Positions 1 through 9,980 are shown, counted from the first letter of the stretch. The stretch: DNA of 41,181 nucleotides from Bordetella petrii (GCF_017356245.1 NZ_JAFMZZ010000001.1:3490168-3531348); one strand, 5' to 3'. The notes: generated from the sequence alone by a model not told the origin. Program-made: numbers and translations.

Positions 1-237
1 GCGCCGACACCGCTGGCCCGCACGCCGCGGGACGGGGCTAGAACGCAAACCCCCAAACGCAATATCCAAAGGTGCATAAGGCCAATACCCAGGAAATCAC
101 CGGACCGGCCCCAAGGTAGCGCCATGGGTGTCAAATACCACGCGGTTGAAGCAGTCAGACATCTGCTGCAAGGCGCCCGCCGATGCCCGGCCACGGACGT
201 GGCTACACTATTCTTCCCATCCCATAACGAGAACCGC
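1..237. other. Left-edge intergenic region
   Basis: No gene is recognised in the first 237 bases. The reading frame of the downstream lyase stays open back to an ATG at 124, but the 38 residues added by that start do not resemble an export signal, whereas the ATG at 238 begins a clear signal peptide. This stretch is therefore taken as leader or promoter DNA. No convincing -35/-10 pair was found. Confidence 0.5.
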
Positions 238-1773
238 ATGAGACATCCCCTGACCGCCCTGGGCCTGGCGCTGGCCCTGTCGTTTTCCGCCGCGGGCGCG
301 CTTGCCCAGGCGGCGCAGTCCGCGGCGGCCGCCCAGGCGCCCCGCGATCCGTTCTTCTGGCTGGGCGAGATCAACAAGGCCACCGCCGTCATCAATACCG
401 ACGAAGGGCTGCTCGACAAGGCCATGGCGCCGCGCCTGGCGGCGGGCGTGGCCAAGGTGATCGAAGACGGCAACCAGCCCGGCGCCAAGCGGCCGGCCAC
501 GGTCATTACCTTCGAGCCGCTGCTGATCAAGGCGGCGGGCCAGGACATCACGCTGCTGCACGCCGGCCGCTCCAGCCAGGACATGCACGCCACCTACCGC
601 AGCGCGATCCTGCGCGACAAGCTGCTGGAGCTGGCCGACCAGCTCAACGCCACTTCCGCCACCCTGGTGAACCTGGCCGCCAGGCACGCGGACACCATCG
701 TGCCCAATTACACCAATGGCGTGGCGGCGCAGCCCAACAGCTACGGCCACTACCTGCTGGGCCACGCCGCCGGCCTGGACCGCGATGCGCAGCGCATTCG
801 CGAAGCCTACGCGCGCATCGACCGCTCGCCCATGGGCACCACCGTGCTCAACGGCACCAGCTGGCCGCTGGACCGCAAGCGCATGGCGCAGTACCTGGGC
901 TTTGCCGCCCTGGTCGACAACGCCTACGACGCCTCGCAGATTTCTTCCATGGACCAGCCCGTGGAAGTCGCGTCCATCGTGACCAGCATCGCGCTGCACA
1001 CCGGCAACTTCGTCGAAGACGTGATGACGCAGTACGCGCAATCGCGCCCGTGGATTCTGCTGGAAGAGGGCGGCGGCAATACTTATGTATCGAGCGCCAT
1101 GCCGCAGAAGCGCAACCCGGGCCTGCTGAACGACACGCGCAGCGGCGCATCCACGGCCGTGACGCTGGCCATGGGCCCGGTGCTGCAGACCCACAACATC
1201 ACGCCGGGCATGAGCGACCCCAAGAGCGTGAAGCAGAATTCCGCCATGGTCGACAGCGCCATCGGCGTGCTCAAGCGCTGGGACCGCGTGCTGAACGCCA
1301 TGGTCATCAGCCCCGACCGCGCGCTGGAAGAACTGAACAGCGACTGGACCGCATCGCAGGAGCTGGCCGACGTGCTGATGCGCAAGTACAAGCTGCCGTT
1401 CCGCGTGGGGCACCATTTTGCGTCCGAGGTGGTCAGTTACGCCAAGGCCAACAACATCAAGCCGCTGGATTTCCCGTACGGCCAGGCGCGGCGCATTTAT
1501 GAAGAAGCGGTGAAGGGCTCGACGTACCCGGCCGAACTGCCGATGAGCGAAACGGAATTCCGCGCCACGCTGGATCCGGTGGCCATCGTGAAGCACCGCG
1601 CCACCCTGGGCGGCCCGCAGCCGGCGGAAATGCAGCGCATGCTGCAGGAAGCGCGCGACCGGCTGGCCGCCCAGGACGCCTGGATCAAGGCCCGGCGCAA
1701 GCACATCAGCGATTCGCTGGCCGAGCTGGACAAACAGTTCGACCAACTGGTCGCCAGCGGGCAGGGGCGCTAG
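238..1773 (+). CDS. Exported lyase, fumarase/argininosuccinate lyase superfamily
   Basis: A 511-residue protein. The ATG at 238 is chosen because it starts a signal peptide (hydrophobic core about residues 6-22, likely cleavage after ALA in GALAQA), so the enzyme should act in the periplasm. The superfamily signature SSAMPQKRNP lies at about residues 284-293 and carries the mobile-loop serine. An upstream GRSSQDMHAT segment matches the GRSRNDQ region of argininosuccinate lyase, and YTNGVAAQP aligns with its YTHLQxAQP. In that alignment the catalytic-region THLQ has become TNGV, so the active-site histidine is missing. Family members make fumarate by beta-elimination; the substrate here is unknown. 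Calling it ArgH would be unsafe given the export signal and the changed residue. It stands alone, 130 bp ahead of a GntR regulator gene on the same strand. Confidence 0.8.
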   Translation: MRHPLTALGLALALSFSAAGALAQAAQSAAAAQAPRDPFFWLGEINKATAVINTDEGLLDKAMAPRLAAGVAKVIEDGNQPGAKRPATVITFEPLLIKAAGQDITLLHAGRSSQDMHATYRSAILRDKLLELADQLNATSATLVNLAARHADTIVPNYTNGVAAQPNSYGHYLLGHAAGLDRDAQRIREAYARIDRSPMGTTVLNGTSWPLDRKRMAQYLGFAALVDNAYDASQISSMDQPVEVASIVTSIALHTGNFVEDVMTQYAQSRPWILLEEGGGNTYVSSAMPQKRNPGLLNDTRSGASTAVTLAMGPVLQTHNITPGMSDPKSVKQNSAMVDSAIGVLKRWDRVLNAMVISPDRALEELNSDWTASQELADVLMRKYKLPFRVGHHFASEVVSYAKANNIKPLDFPYGQARRIYEEAVKGSTYPAELPMSETEFRATLDPVAIVKHRATLGGPQPAEMQRMLQEARDRLAAQDAWIKARRKHISDSLAELDKQFDQLVASGQGR

Positions 1774-1840
1774 CCGCAAGCGGGAGCCTGGGCGGCGCTA
1801 TCATCTGGCCCGGCCGGGTGCGCGGACATCCGGTAATTGT

Positions 1841-1870
1841 TCATATGATGGCGCGGGCCAAGTGATATGA
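1841..1870. promoter_or_regulatory. Candidate paired operator before the GntR gene
   Basis: TCATATGA (1841-1848) is a perfect palindrome, and a near copy TGATATGA (1863-1870) follows 22 bp away centre to centre. Both are followed by TGG. The motif resembles the two sites in front of the dehydratase gene at 2668 and 2691, which are also about two helical turns apart. Autoregulation by the adjacent GntR protein is inferred. Confidence 0.4.
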
Positions 1871-1903
1871 TGGCCTGCAACGCGCCGTGCCGCAGGAGAA
1901 CCC

Positions 1904-2653
1904 ATGAAAACCCCTGTCCCCGCCCAGGCCAGAAAGAAAACCCTTTCGTCACAAGTGGCCGACGAGCTCCGGTCCCGCATCGAGGGCGGCATGTACGCCG
2001 CGGGCGACAAGCTGCCCACCGAACAGGTGCTGGTGGAAAAATTCGGCTTCAGCCGCACGGTCATCCGCGAAGCGGTGGCCACCCTGCGCGCCGACGGCCT
2101 GCTGGAATCCCGCCAGGGGGCGGGCGTGTTCGTGCTGGGGCCGCAGCAGTCGGACGAGACCCTGACGCTGTTTTCGCACGCCACCGACAAGATCTCGGAC
2201 ATCATCGAAGAGCTCGAGCTGCGCATCGGCATCGAGGTCGAGGCGGCCGGGCTGGCGGCGGCGCGCAGCTCGCCCGCCCAGGAAGCCGCCATCCAGGCCG
2301 AACTCGACCATTTCGCCCAGCTCATGGCCGAAGGGCGGTCCACCGACGAATCCGATTTCGGTTTTCACATGGCGATTGCCGCGGCCACCAACAACAGCCG
2401 CTTCAAGACCTTTCTCGAACACATCGGCCGGCGCATGATCCCGCGCGTGAAGTTCCGTACGGTAATGGGCGGGGTCGATCCGCTGCCCAACCGCGACCAC
2501 ACCATCCTGGCCGAACATGCCGAGATCGCCGAGGCCATTTTCGCCAGCGACGTGGACCGCGCCCGCGACGCCATGCGCCGCCACCTGCTGATCGGCATCC
2601 AGCGCTACCGCTCGCTGACCCGCCGCACGCCGGTGGCCGCGCAAAGTGATTGA
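1904..2653 (+). CDS. GntR/FadR-family transcriptional regulator (FCD domain)
   Basis: A 249-residue DNA-binding repressor or activator. The winged helix-turn-helix spans about residues 12-77 (KLPTEQVLVEKFGFSRTVIR is typical GntR). The ligand-binding FCD domain follows at about 95-235 and shows the expected metal-site pattern D151-x3-H155, H205 and H227. FCD regulators usually sense organic or sugar acids. AGGAG lies 6-7 bases before the ATG. The gene sits 63 bp ahead of the dehydratase operon on the same strand, so it probably controls that operon; its stop codon overlaps the -35 box of the next promoter. The effector cannot be read from the sequence, but the neighbour suggests a hexarate or a breakdown product. 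Confidence 0.9.
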   Translation: MKTPVPAQARKKTLSSQVADELRSRIEGGMYAAGDKLPTEQVLVEKFGFSRTVIREAVATLRADGLLESRQGAGVFVLGPQQSDETLTLFSHATDKISDIIEELELRIGIEVEAAGLAAARSSPAQEAAIQAELDHFAQLMAEGRSTDESDFGFHMAIAAATNNSRFKTFLEHIGRRMIPRVKFRTVMGGVDPLPNRDHTILAEHAEIAEAIFASDVDRARDAMRRHLLIGIQRYRSLTRRTPVAAQSD

Positions 2654-2679
2654 CGTGCCTTCAAAAGTCATAATATGAT
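2650..2679 (+). promoter_or_regulatory. Sigma70-type promoter of the dehydratase operon
   Basis: TTGACG (2650-2655) and TATGAT (2674-2679) are separated by 18 bp, a near-consensus pair. The -35 box overlaps the stop codon of the upstream regulator, so the operon can be expressed independently of it. A palindrome (2668-2678) covers the -10 box, the expected position for a repressor site. Confidence 0.55.
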
Positions 2680-2701
2680 TTCTCGGAAATACATACTATG
2701 A
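2668..2701. promoter_or_regulatory. Two candidate GntR operators at the dehydratase promoter
   Basis: TCATAATATGA (2668-2678) is a perfect odd palindrome covering the -10 box. ACATACTATGA (2691-2701) repeats its core (CATA-N-TATG) 23 bp downstream, centre to centre. The spacing of about two helical turns fits cooperative binding of two dimers on one DNA face. Assignment to the adjacent GntR protein is inference. Confidence 0.45.
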
Positions 2702-2707
2702 CACTGA

Positions 2708-3622
<915 letters not shown>

Positions 3623-3646
3623 TCTGCGCAGCAGCAGCCCAGGCGA

Positions 3647-3666
3647 GGCCGCGCCGCGGCGCGGCC
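3647..3666. promoter_or_regulatory. Perfect GC palindrome between kdgD and the receptor gene
   Basis: A 20-bp perfect palindrome made only of G and C, starting 25 bp after the dehydratase stop and ending 64 bp before the receptor start. There is no T-run, so it is not a classical terminator. As RNA it could act as a processing or stability element between kdgD and the receptor gene. Confidence 0.4.
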
Positions 3667-3730
3667 CGCCACCGGCAATCGCCGAGAAGAACAACGCAAG
3701 ACTGTTGCACAACCCCCAACGGAGGAAGAC

Positions 3731-5242
3731 ATGAATCCAGCAGGCATTGTTTCACTTGTCTCGGCGGCCATCCTGGCCGGCGCGGCAGGCCCCGCCCTGG
3801 CGCAGGGCGGCAATCATGAAGTCCGCATCGTGCTGCCGGAACAGCCGGCCAACCTCGAGCCCTGCGGCAGCATCATGACCAACGTCGGCCAGGTGCTGAA
3901 CCAGAACATCACCGAATCGCTGACCGTTATCGACGCCAAGACCGGCAAGGCCATGCCGAAGCTGGCCACCAGCTGGGAGCAGGTCGATCCGAACACCTGG
4001 CATTTCAAGGTGCGCCAGGGCGTCAAGTTCCATGACGGCGCCGCGCTCGACGCCAAGGCGGTGGCCTTCTCGATCGACCGCATGACCGGCGGCAAGCTGA
4101 CCTGCAACAACATGGCCAAGTTCGGCAACGCCAAACTGACGGTCAAGCCGCTGGACGAATACACGGTCGAGATCAAGTCCGACCGGCCCCAGCCCATCCT
4201 GCCCACGCTGCTGAGCGTGGTGATGGTGGTGTCGCCCAATACCCCGGTCGACAAGGCCGTGAACGATCCCATCGGCACCGGCCCGTTCAAGCTCACGACT
4301 TTCTCTCCGCAGACGGTGGTGCTGGATCCGTTCCCGGGTTACTGGGGCAAGAAGCCGGCGGTAACCAAGGCTACCTATGTCTGGCGCCAGGAATCATCCA
4401 TCCGCGCCGCCATGGTGGAAACCGGCGAAGCCGACCTGACGCCGTCCATCGCCATCCAGGACGCCTCGAATCCCAAGACCGATTTCGCCTACCTGAACTC
4501 GGAAACCACCGCCATCCGCATCGACCTCGAACAGCCGCCGCTGAACGATGTGCGCATCCGCAAGGCGCTGAACCTGGCCATCGACTGGGACGGCCTGAGC
4601 CAGCTGTTCGGCGACGACATCCAGCGCGCCTCGCAGATGGTGGTGCCGGGCATTATCGGCCATGACGACAAGCTCGAGCCCTGGAAGTACGACGCCGCGC
4701 AGGCCAAGAAACTGGTGGCGGCCGCCAAGGCCGACGGCGTGAAGGTGGACACCGAGATCAAGCTGATCGGCCGCAACGGCATCTACCCGAACGGCGCCGA
4801 AGCCATGGAAGCCATGATGACCATGTGGCAGGGCGTGGGCCTGAACGTCAAGCTGGTGATGCTGGACGTGGCCGACTGGACGCGCTACCTGCAGAAGCCG
4901 TTCCCGGCCGAGCGCGGCGCCAACCTGGTGCAGATGATGCACGACAACAACAAGGGCGACGCGGCGTTCACCATTCCCATCTTCTACCGCTCCAGCGGGC
5001 AGTATTCGACGGTGAGCGACCCCGCCGTGGACAAGGAAATCGACACGGCCATGGCCGCCACCGGCCAGGCCCGCGAAGACGATTTCAAGAAGATCTTCCG
5101 CCAGATGCGCACGGAAATCGTGCCGGATATTCCCATGTTCCACATGATCGGCTACACCCGCGTGGGCAAGCGCCTGGACTGGAAACCGGACATCACCACG
5201 AACAGCGAAATCCCCCTCGCGAATATTCAGTTCAAGAACTGA
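3731..5242 (+). CDS. ABC transporter substrate-binding protein, family 5 (peptide/opine type)
   Basis: A 503-residue periplasmic receptor. The signal peptide covers residues 1-24 (cleavage after PALA). The mature part has the SBP_bac_5 layout of DppA/OppA-type proteins: an opening on bound ligand and efficiency (LNQNITESLTVID), the TWHFKVRQGVKFHDG block at about residues 86-100, and DPIGTGPFKL at about 180. GGAGG lies just before the ATG at 3731. It is the first of four consecutive importer genes. Family 5 receptors bind peptides, opines, oligosaccharides and other compounds, so the peptide label is only nominal; the flanking catabolic enzymes suggest a sugar-acid or hydroxy-acid ligand, which is inference. 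Confidence 0.9.
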   Translation: MNPAGIVSLVSAAILAGAAGPALAQGGNHEVRIVLPEQPANLEPCGSIMTNVGQVLNQNITESLTVIDAKTGKAMPKLATSWEQVDPNTWHFKVRQGVKFHDGAALDAKAVAFSIDRMTGGKLTCNNMAKFGNAKLTVKPLDEYTVEIKSDRPQPILPTLLSVVMVVSPNTPVDKAVNDPIGTGPFKLTTFSPQTVVLDPFPGYWGKKPAVTKATYVWRQESSIRAAMVETGEADLTPSIAIQDASNPKTDFAYLNSETTAIRIDLEQPPLNDVRIRKALNLAIDWDGLSQLFGDDIQRASQMVVPGIIGHDDKLEPWKYDAAQAKKLVAAAKADGVKVDTEIKLIGRNGIYPNGAEAMEAMMTMWQGVGLNVKLVMLDVADWTRYLQKPFPAERGANLVQMMHDNNKGDAAFTIPIFYRSSGQYSTVSDPAVDKEIDTAMAATGQAREDDFKKIFRQMRTEIVPDIPMFHMIGYTRVGKRLDWKPDITTNSEIPLANIQFKN

Positions 5243-5254
5243 TGCTTCCTTCCA

Positions 5255-5286
5255 GGAACGCCGCCGCGCCGCTGCGGCGGCGTTCC
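5255..5286 (+). promoter_or_regulatory. Strong intercistronic hairpin after the receptor gene
   Basis: Two perfect 13-bp arms (5255-5267 and 5274-5286) enclose a 6-base loop, 12 bp after the receptor stop and 36 bp before the first permease start. The arm begins GGAACGCCGCC. It is followed by GGTTGCTGCCTTTCT rather than a clean T-run. Hairpins at this place in importer operons commonly protect the receptor mRNA from 3' decay and lower permease expression; that role is inferred. Confidence 0.6.
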
Positions 5287-5322
5287 CGGTTGCTGCCTTT
5301 CTAGCAAGTCAAGGACCCGATC

Positions 5323-6237
5323 ATGCTGCATTATCTTGGACGACGGGCGTCCTATAGCGTTATTTCCATACTGGGTCTGCTGACCCTGGTCTTCTTCCTG
5401 ACCCGCCTGACCGGCGACCCCTCCGCGCTGTACCTGCCGCTGGATTCCACACCCGAAGCGCGCGCGGCCTTTGCCCACCTGAACGGGCTCGACCAGCCCA
5501 TCTATATCCAGTTCTGGAATTACCTGGCCGATTTGCTGCGGCTGGATTTCGGCGAATCGATGCGGCAGCACCGCTCGGCCATGGAAGTGGCGCTGGAAGC
5601 TTTTCCGCAGACGCTGAAGCTGGCCTTCGTGGCCATGCTGCTGTCGCTGTCGCTGGCCATCGTGGTGGGCGCCCTGGCGGCCGCCCGGCCGCGCGGGCTG
5701 TTCGACCGCATCGCCACCGTGGTGTCGCTGGCCGGCGCCAGCGCGCCCGATTTCTGGGTGGCCATCGTGGCCATCCTGGTGTTTGCCGTGGGCATGGGCG
5801 TGCTGCCGACCTCGGGCACCGGCGGCTGGGAATTCTGGGTGATGCCGATCTTCGTGCTGATGCTGCGGCCGTTCGGCCTGCTGGTGCAGGTGGTGCGCGG
5901 CACCATGCTGTCGTCGCTGGCCTCGCCCTACATCAAGACCGCGCGCGCCAAGGGCCTGCCGCGCCGCGCGGTGGTGTTCGGCCACGCCCTGCGCAATTCG
6001 CTGCTGCCCGTCATTACCGTGGCCGGCGACCTGGCCACCGGCCTGGTCAACGGCGCGGTGATCGTCGAGTCGGTATTCGGCTGGCCGGGCATCGGCAAGC
6101 TGATGATCGATTCGATCATCCAGCGCGACTTCGCGGTCGTGCAATCGACGATCCTGGTCACCGCGACCGCGATCTTCATCCTGAACATTTTGATCGACCT
6201 GCTGTACGCGGTGCTCGATCCTCGCGTGCGGTACTGA
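5323..6237 (+). CDS. ABC transporter permease (DppB-like)
   Basis: A 304-residue inner-membrane permease with about six transmembrane segments. The N-terminal LGRRASYSVISILGLLTLVFFL is the usual first helix of the DppB group, and the GDPSALYLP loop follows as expected. The ATPase-contacting EAA loop is at about residues 200-228 (TARAKGLPRRAVVFGHALRN). The C-terminus LYAVLDPRVRY is characteristic of this family. It should form a heterodimeric channel with the next gene product, whose start lies only 2 bp after this stop codon, indicating translational coupling. Confidence 0.92.
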   Translation: MLHYLGRRASYSVISILGLLTLVFFLTRLTGDPSALYLPLDSTPEARAAFAHLNGLDQPIYIQFWNYLADLLRLDFGESMRQHRSAMEVALEAFPQTLKLAFVAMLLSLSLAIVVGALAAARPRGLFDRIATVVSLAGASAPDFWVAIVAILVFAVGMGVLPTSGTGGWEFWVMPIFVLMLRPFGLLVQVVRGTMLSSLASPYIKTARAKGLPRRAVVFGHALRNSLLPVITVAGDLATGLVNGAVIVESVFGWPGIGKLMIDSIIQRDFAVVQSTILVTATAIFILNILIDLLYAVLDPRVRY

Positions 6238-6239
6238 CC

Positions 6240-7169
6240 ATGTCTGCGATCTCCTCTTCTGTGCAAGCAGCGCCCGCGGCCCGGCCCGGGCGGGCCCGGG
6301 TGCTGCTCAACTACCTGAAGCGCGACCGGCTGGCGCTGGCCGCCGCCATTTTCCTGGCTCTGCTGGTGCTGGCCGCGCTGCTGGGCCCCTGGCTGATGGG
6401 CGATGCCGCCACCAAGCTGGGCCTGCGCCACCGCAACCTGGCGCCGTTCAACCTGGACGCCGGCTGGCTGTATGTGCTGGGCGCCGACACGCTGGGCCGG
6501 CCCATTCTGCCGCGCCTGGTGGTGGGCGCCAGCAATACCCTGGGCATCGCCGCGGCCGCGGTCTGCACCTCGATGCTGGTGGGCGGGCTGCTGGGGCTGG
6601 TGGCCGGCTATACCGAAAGCTGGTACAGCCATGTGATCCAGCGCGGCGCCGACATCATCATGAGCTTTCCGTCGCTGCTGCTGGCGCTGATCGTGCTGTA
6701 CACGCTGGGGCCCAGCGTCACCAACCTGGTGATCGTGCTGGCCATCACCCGCATGCCGGTGTACCTGCGCACCGCGCGCGCCGAAGTGCTGGAACTGCGC
6801 GAGCGCATGTTCGTCAGCGCGGCGCGTTCGATGGGGGCGAGTTCGGCGCGCATCGTGCTGCGCCACATCGCGCCGCTGGTGGTGCCCACGCTGATCACCA
6901 TTTCGGCCATCGACTTCGCCACCGTGATCCTGGCCGAATCGGCGCTGAGCTTCCTGGGCCTGGGCATCCAGCCGCCCGAGTTCACCTGGGGCGCGATGGT
7001 GGCCAACGGGCGCGGCTATCTTTCCACGGCCTGGTGGATCGCCTTCTGGCCCGGGCTGGCCATCATGCTGACCACGCTGTCGCTCAACATCCTGTCGAGC
7101 TGGGCCCGCACCGCGGCCGACCCGCAGCAGCGCTGGCGGCTGCAGAAACTGAAGAAGGCGGCGCGATGA
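6240..7169 (+). CDS. ABC transporter permease (DppC-like)
   Basis: A 309-residue partner permease. It has the OppC-type N-terminal helix (about residues 25-55, after LLNYLKRDRLAL), a periplasmic section with LGADTLGRPILPRLVVGA, and the EAA loop at about residues 186-216 (SAARSMGASSARIVLRHIAP). The typical LSFLGLGIQPPEFTWGAMV block follows at about 238-256. The stop codon overlaps the ATPase start by four bases (ATGA), so the genes are translationally coupled. Confidence 0.92.
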   Translation: MSAISSSVQAAPAARPGRARVLLNYLKRDRLALAAAIFLALLVLAALLGPWLMGDAATKLGLRHRNLAPFNLDAGWLYVLGADTLGRPILPRLVVGASNTLGIAAAAVCTSMLVGGLLGLVAGYTESWYSHVIQRGADIIMSFPSLLLALIVLYTLGPSVTNLVIVLAITRMPVYLRTARAEVLELRERMFVSAARSMGASSARIVLRHIAPLVVPTLITISAIDFATVILAESALSFLGLGIQPPEFTWGAMVANGRGYLSTAWWIAFWPGLAIMLTTLSLNILSSWARTAADPQQRWRLQKLKKAAR

Positions 7170-8836
7170 ATACCCAAGCAGACAAGCAGCCCATTCTGCG
7201 CATCGACGGGCTGACGGTGGACTTCCTGTCCGACGACGAGCCGGTGCGCGCGGTGGACAACGTGTCTTTCCATGTGCATCCCGGCGAGACGCTGGTCATT
7301 CTGGGCGAAAGCGGCTCGGGCAAGAGCGTCAGCACCAGCACGGTGATGGGGCTGGTGGATTGCCCGCCCGGCGACATCGTTCAGGGCAGCATTCTGTTCG
7401 AAGGCCAGGACCTGGCCCGCCTGGACGACGAGGCGCGGCGCCGCATCAACGGCTGCAAGATCGGCATGATCTTCCAGGACCCGCTGGCCTACCTGAACCC
7501 GGTGTACACGGTGGGGCGGCAGATCGCCGAGGTTTTCCAGTGCCATGGCGCCGCCGACGCCAGGCAGGCCCGCGCGCGCGCCATCGAACTGCTGGCGCGC
7601 GTGGGCATACGCGAGCCCGAACTGCGCGTCGATTTCTATCCGCACCAGTTCTCGGGCGGGCAGCGCCAGCGCGTGATGATCGCCATGGCCATCGCGCTGG
7701 AACCCGATGTGCTGATCGCCGACGAACCCACCACGGCCCTGGATGTCAGCGTGCAGGCGCAGATTCTCGACCTGCTGCGCGACCTGCAGCGCGAGCGCGG
7801 CATGGCGCTGATCATGATCACCCATGACCTGGAGGTGGCCGCGTCGATGGCCGACCGCGTGATTGTCATGAAGTCGGGAAAAATCGTCGAAGCGGGCGAC
7901 GCGCGCGAGGTCTTCACGAACCCCCGGCACGACTACACCCGCACGCTGACGGCCGCGCTGCCGCACGGCGACCAGGCCGATGTATCGAACCGCCGCTCGG
8001 GCGTGGTGGCCCAGGAGCCCGTGCTGCGCGTGGAGCACCTGGTCAAGGAATACCGGCTGATGTCCGGTGCCTTCGCCGGCAAGCGGGTGCTGCGCGCGGT
8101 GGACGACGTCAGCTTCGAGGTGTGCCGCGGCGAAACAGTGGGCATCGTGGGCGAATCGGGCTCGGGCAAATCCAGCGTGGCCCGCATGCTGCTCAGGCTG
8201 TTCGACGCGACCTCGGGCGCCGCGTATTACAACGGCGTGGACATTTTCCGGATGAACGAGCGGCAGATGCGGAAGTTCCGCCGCAAGGTGCAGATGGTGT
8301 TCCAGGACCCGTTCGGATCGATGAACCCGCGCATGACCGTGCACGACATCATCTCGGAGCCCTGGGCGATACATGGCGACATCCTGGCCAGGCCGCGCTG
8401 GCGCGACCGCGTGGCCGAACTGCTGGAACTGGTGGGCATGAAGCCGGAGCACGCGCCGCGCTATCCGCACCAGTTTTCGGGCGGCCAGCGGCAGCGCATC
8501 GCCATTGCCCGCGCGCTGGCCAGCGAGCCCGAACTGGTGGTGTGCGACGAGGCGGTGTCGGCGCTGGACGTGTCGATTCAGGCGCAGGTGATCGACCTGC
8601 TGGCTGACCTGCGCACGCGCCTGGGTCTGTCGTATGTGTTCATCACGCACGACCTGCCCATTGTGCGGCACTTCGCCGACCGCATCGTCGTGATGCAGCA
8701 GGGCAAGATCGTCGAGCAGGGGCCCACCTCGGCCATTTTCAACCAGCCCGGCCACGCGTACACCCGCAGCCTGCTGGCCGCCACGCTGCAGCCCAAGTGG
8801 CTGCGCGCCGACCAGACGCAGGCGGCGCCGGCATGA
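7166..8836 (+). CDS. Double ABC ATPase (DppD-DppF fusion type)
   Basis: A 556-residue cytoplasmic ATPase holding two complete nucleotide-binding domains, as in GsiA-type proteins. Domain 1 has Walker A GESGSGKS (47-54), signature SGGQRQR (from 163) and Walker B with D186-E187 in [10 protein letters not shown]. Domain 2 repeats these as GESGSGKS from 329, SGGQRQR from 438 and CDEAVSALD. Each half ends in the oligopeptide-type C-terminal region. The start at 7166 overlaps the permease stop and matches the family N-terminus; the frame is open further upstream inside the permease gene, but those residues are unrelated. It powers the importer encoded just before it. Both halves look catalytically intact. 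Confidence 0.93.
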   Translation: MNTQADKQPILRIDGLTVDFLSDDEPVRAVDNVSFHVHPGETLVILGESGSGKSVSTSTVMGLVDCPPGDIVQGSILFEGQDLARLDDEARRRINGCKIGMIFQDPLAYLNPVYTVGRQIAEVFQCHGAADARQARARAIELLARVGIREPELRVDFYPHQFSGGQRQRVMIAMAIALEPDVLIADEPTTALDVSVQAQILDLLRDLQRERGMALIMITHDLEVAASMADRVIVMKSGKIVEAGDAREVFTNPRHDYTRTLTAALPHGDQADVSNRRSGVVAQEPVLRVEHLVKEYRLMSGAFAGKRVLRAVDDVSFEVCRGETVGIVGESGSGKSSVARMLLRLFDATSGAAYYNGVDIFRMNERQMRKFRRKVQMVFQDPFGSMNPRMTVHDIISEPWAIHGDILARPRWRDRVAELLELVGMKPEHAPRYPHQFSGGQRQRIAIARALASEPELVVCDEAVSALDVSIQAQVIDLLADLRTRLGLSYVFITHDLPIVRHFADRIVVMQQGKIVEQGPTSAIFNQPGHAYTRSLLAATLQPKWLRADQTQAAPA

Positions 8837-9912
8837 CGCCCGATACGGAACCCACCATGCCTGATGCCCGCTACGCCCACGAGGCGCTGATTGAATTTGC
8901 GCAGCACTGCCTGCTGGCCATGGACGTCGACCCCTCCATCGCCGCCGTGGTGGCGCGGCGGGTGGTGGATGCCGACCTGTACGGCCACGCCACGCACGGC
9001 CTGGCGCTGCTGCCGCGCTACCTGAAAGAGATCGACGAAGGCGCCACCCAGCGCCGCGGCGAGATCCGGCGCGTGTCGGAAAAGGGCGCCTGCCTGCTGT
9101 GGGATGCCGGCATGCTGCCGGGCCACTGGGTGCTGCACCAGGCCATCCAGGCGGCCTTGCAGCGCGTGCCCGGCCAGGGCATGGTCAGCATCGCCGTGCG
9201 CCACAGCCAGCACATCGGCGCCCTGCAGGTCTACCTGCCCGACCTGACCGAGGCCGGCTACTTGTGCCTGCTGTGGGCCACCGATACCAAGGTGCGCTCC
9301 GTGGCGCCGTTCGGCGGGCTGGACGCGGTGCTGACCAGCGAGCCCATCGCCGCCGGCATTCCCACGCGCGGCACGCCCATCCTGATCGACACCACCACGT
9401 CGCTGACCAGCAACAGCTTCGTCAAGCAGGTGCAGGCGCGCGGCGAGCGGCTGCCCTGGCCGGCGCTGCTGAGCGCGCAGGGGCAGGTGACCGATGATCC
9501 GGGCGCCCTGGCGACCGATCCGCCGGGCACCATCCTGCCGCTGGGCGGCATGGATCATGGCTACAAGGGCTATGCCATGGCGATGCTGGTGGGCGCGATG
9601 TCGCTGGGCCTGTCCGGGCTGGGGCGCCTGTCGGGCGAGAAGGCCCAGGGTTTCCTGCTGCAGGTGATCGACCCGGACGCATTCGCGGGCCGCGACATCT
9701 TCCTGGACGAGATGCAGGCCCTGGCCGACGCCACGCGCGCAGCGCGCCCCATCGACCCGGCCCGGCCGGTGCGCGTGCCGGGCGACGCGGCGCTGGCCCG
9801 CGCCGCGCGCCAGCGCCGCGACGGGGTGAGCCTGGGCGCCGACATCCCGGCCGCGCTCGAGCCCTGGACCCGGCGGCTGGGCGTGCCGTTTCCGCCGGCG
9901 CTGCGGGGCTGA
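8833..9912 (+). CDS. Ldh2-family NAD(P)-dependent oxidoreductase (malate/lactate/diketogulonate type)
   Basis: A 359-residue member of the Ldh2/MDH2 family, which uses NAD(P)H to interconvert 2-hydroxy and 2-oxo acids (malate, sulfolactate, ureidoglycolate, 2,3-diketo-L-gulonate). The family's N-terminal active-site motif appears as GHATHG at residues 51-56, followed by LLPRYL. The C-terminal cofactor region includes LPLGGMDHGYKGYAMAMLV. The ATG at 8833 overlaps the ATPase stop by four bases and is the likely start; ATG at 8857 is an alternative giving 351 residues. It is coupled to an importer and sits with a sugar-acid dehydratase, so a sugar-acid or hydroxy-acid substrate is likely, but which one cannot be told. 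Confidence 0.85.
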   Translation: MTPDTEPTMPDARYAHEALIEFAQHCLLAMDVDPSIAAVVARRVVDADLYGHATHGLALLPRYLKEIDEGATQRRGEIRRVSEKGACLLWDAGMLPGHWVLHQAIQAALQRVPGQGMVSIAVRHSQHIGALQVYLPDLTEAGYLCLLWATDTKVRSVAPFGGLDAVLTSEPIAAGIPTRGTPILIDTTTSLTSNSFVKQVQARGERLPWPALLSAQGQVTDDPGALATDPPGTILPLGGMDHGYKGYAMAMLVGAMSLGLSGLGRLSGEKAQGFLLQVIDPDAFAGRDIFLDEMQALADATRAARPIDPARPVRVPGDAALARAARQRRDGVSLGADIPAALEPWTRRLGVPFPPALRG

Positions 9913-9980
9913 GGGCCTTTGCCCGGACGAACCCGCCCTGGCGGGCGGCGCCCGCGCGCCGCGATCCCACTGAGAATGTC

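Noticed and set aside
238..1773. Argininosuccinate lyase (argH)
   Set aside because: It has an export signal, and the YTHLQ active-site segment is YTNGV.
7016..8755. 579-residue minus-strand frame opposite the ABC ATPase
   Set aside because: His/Gln/Gly-rich shadow; the plus strand has two complete ATPase motif sets.
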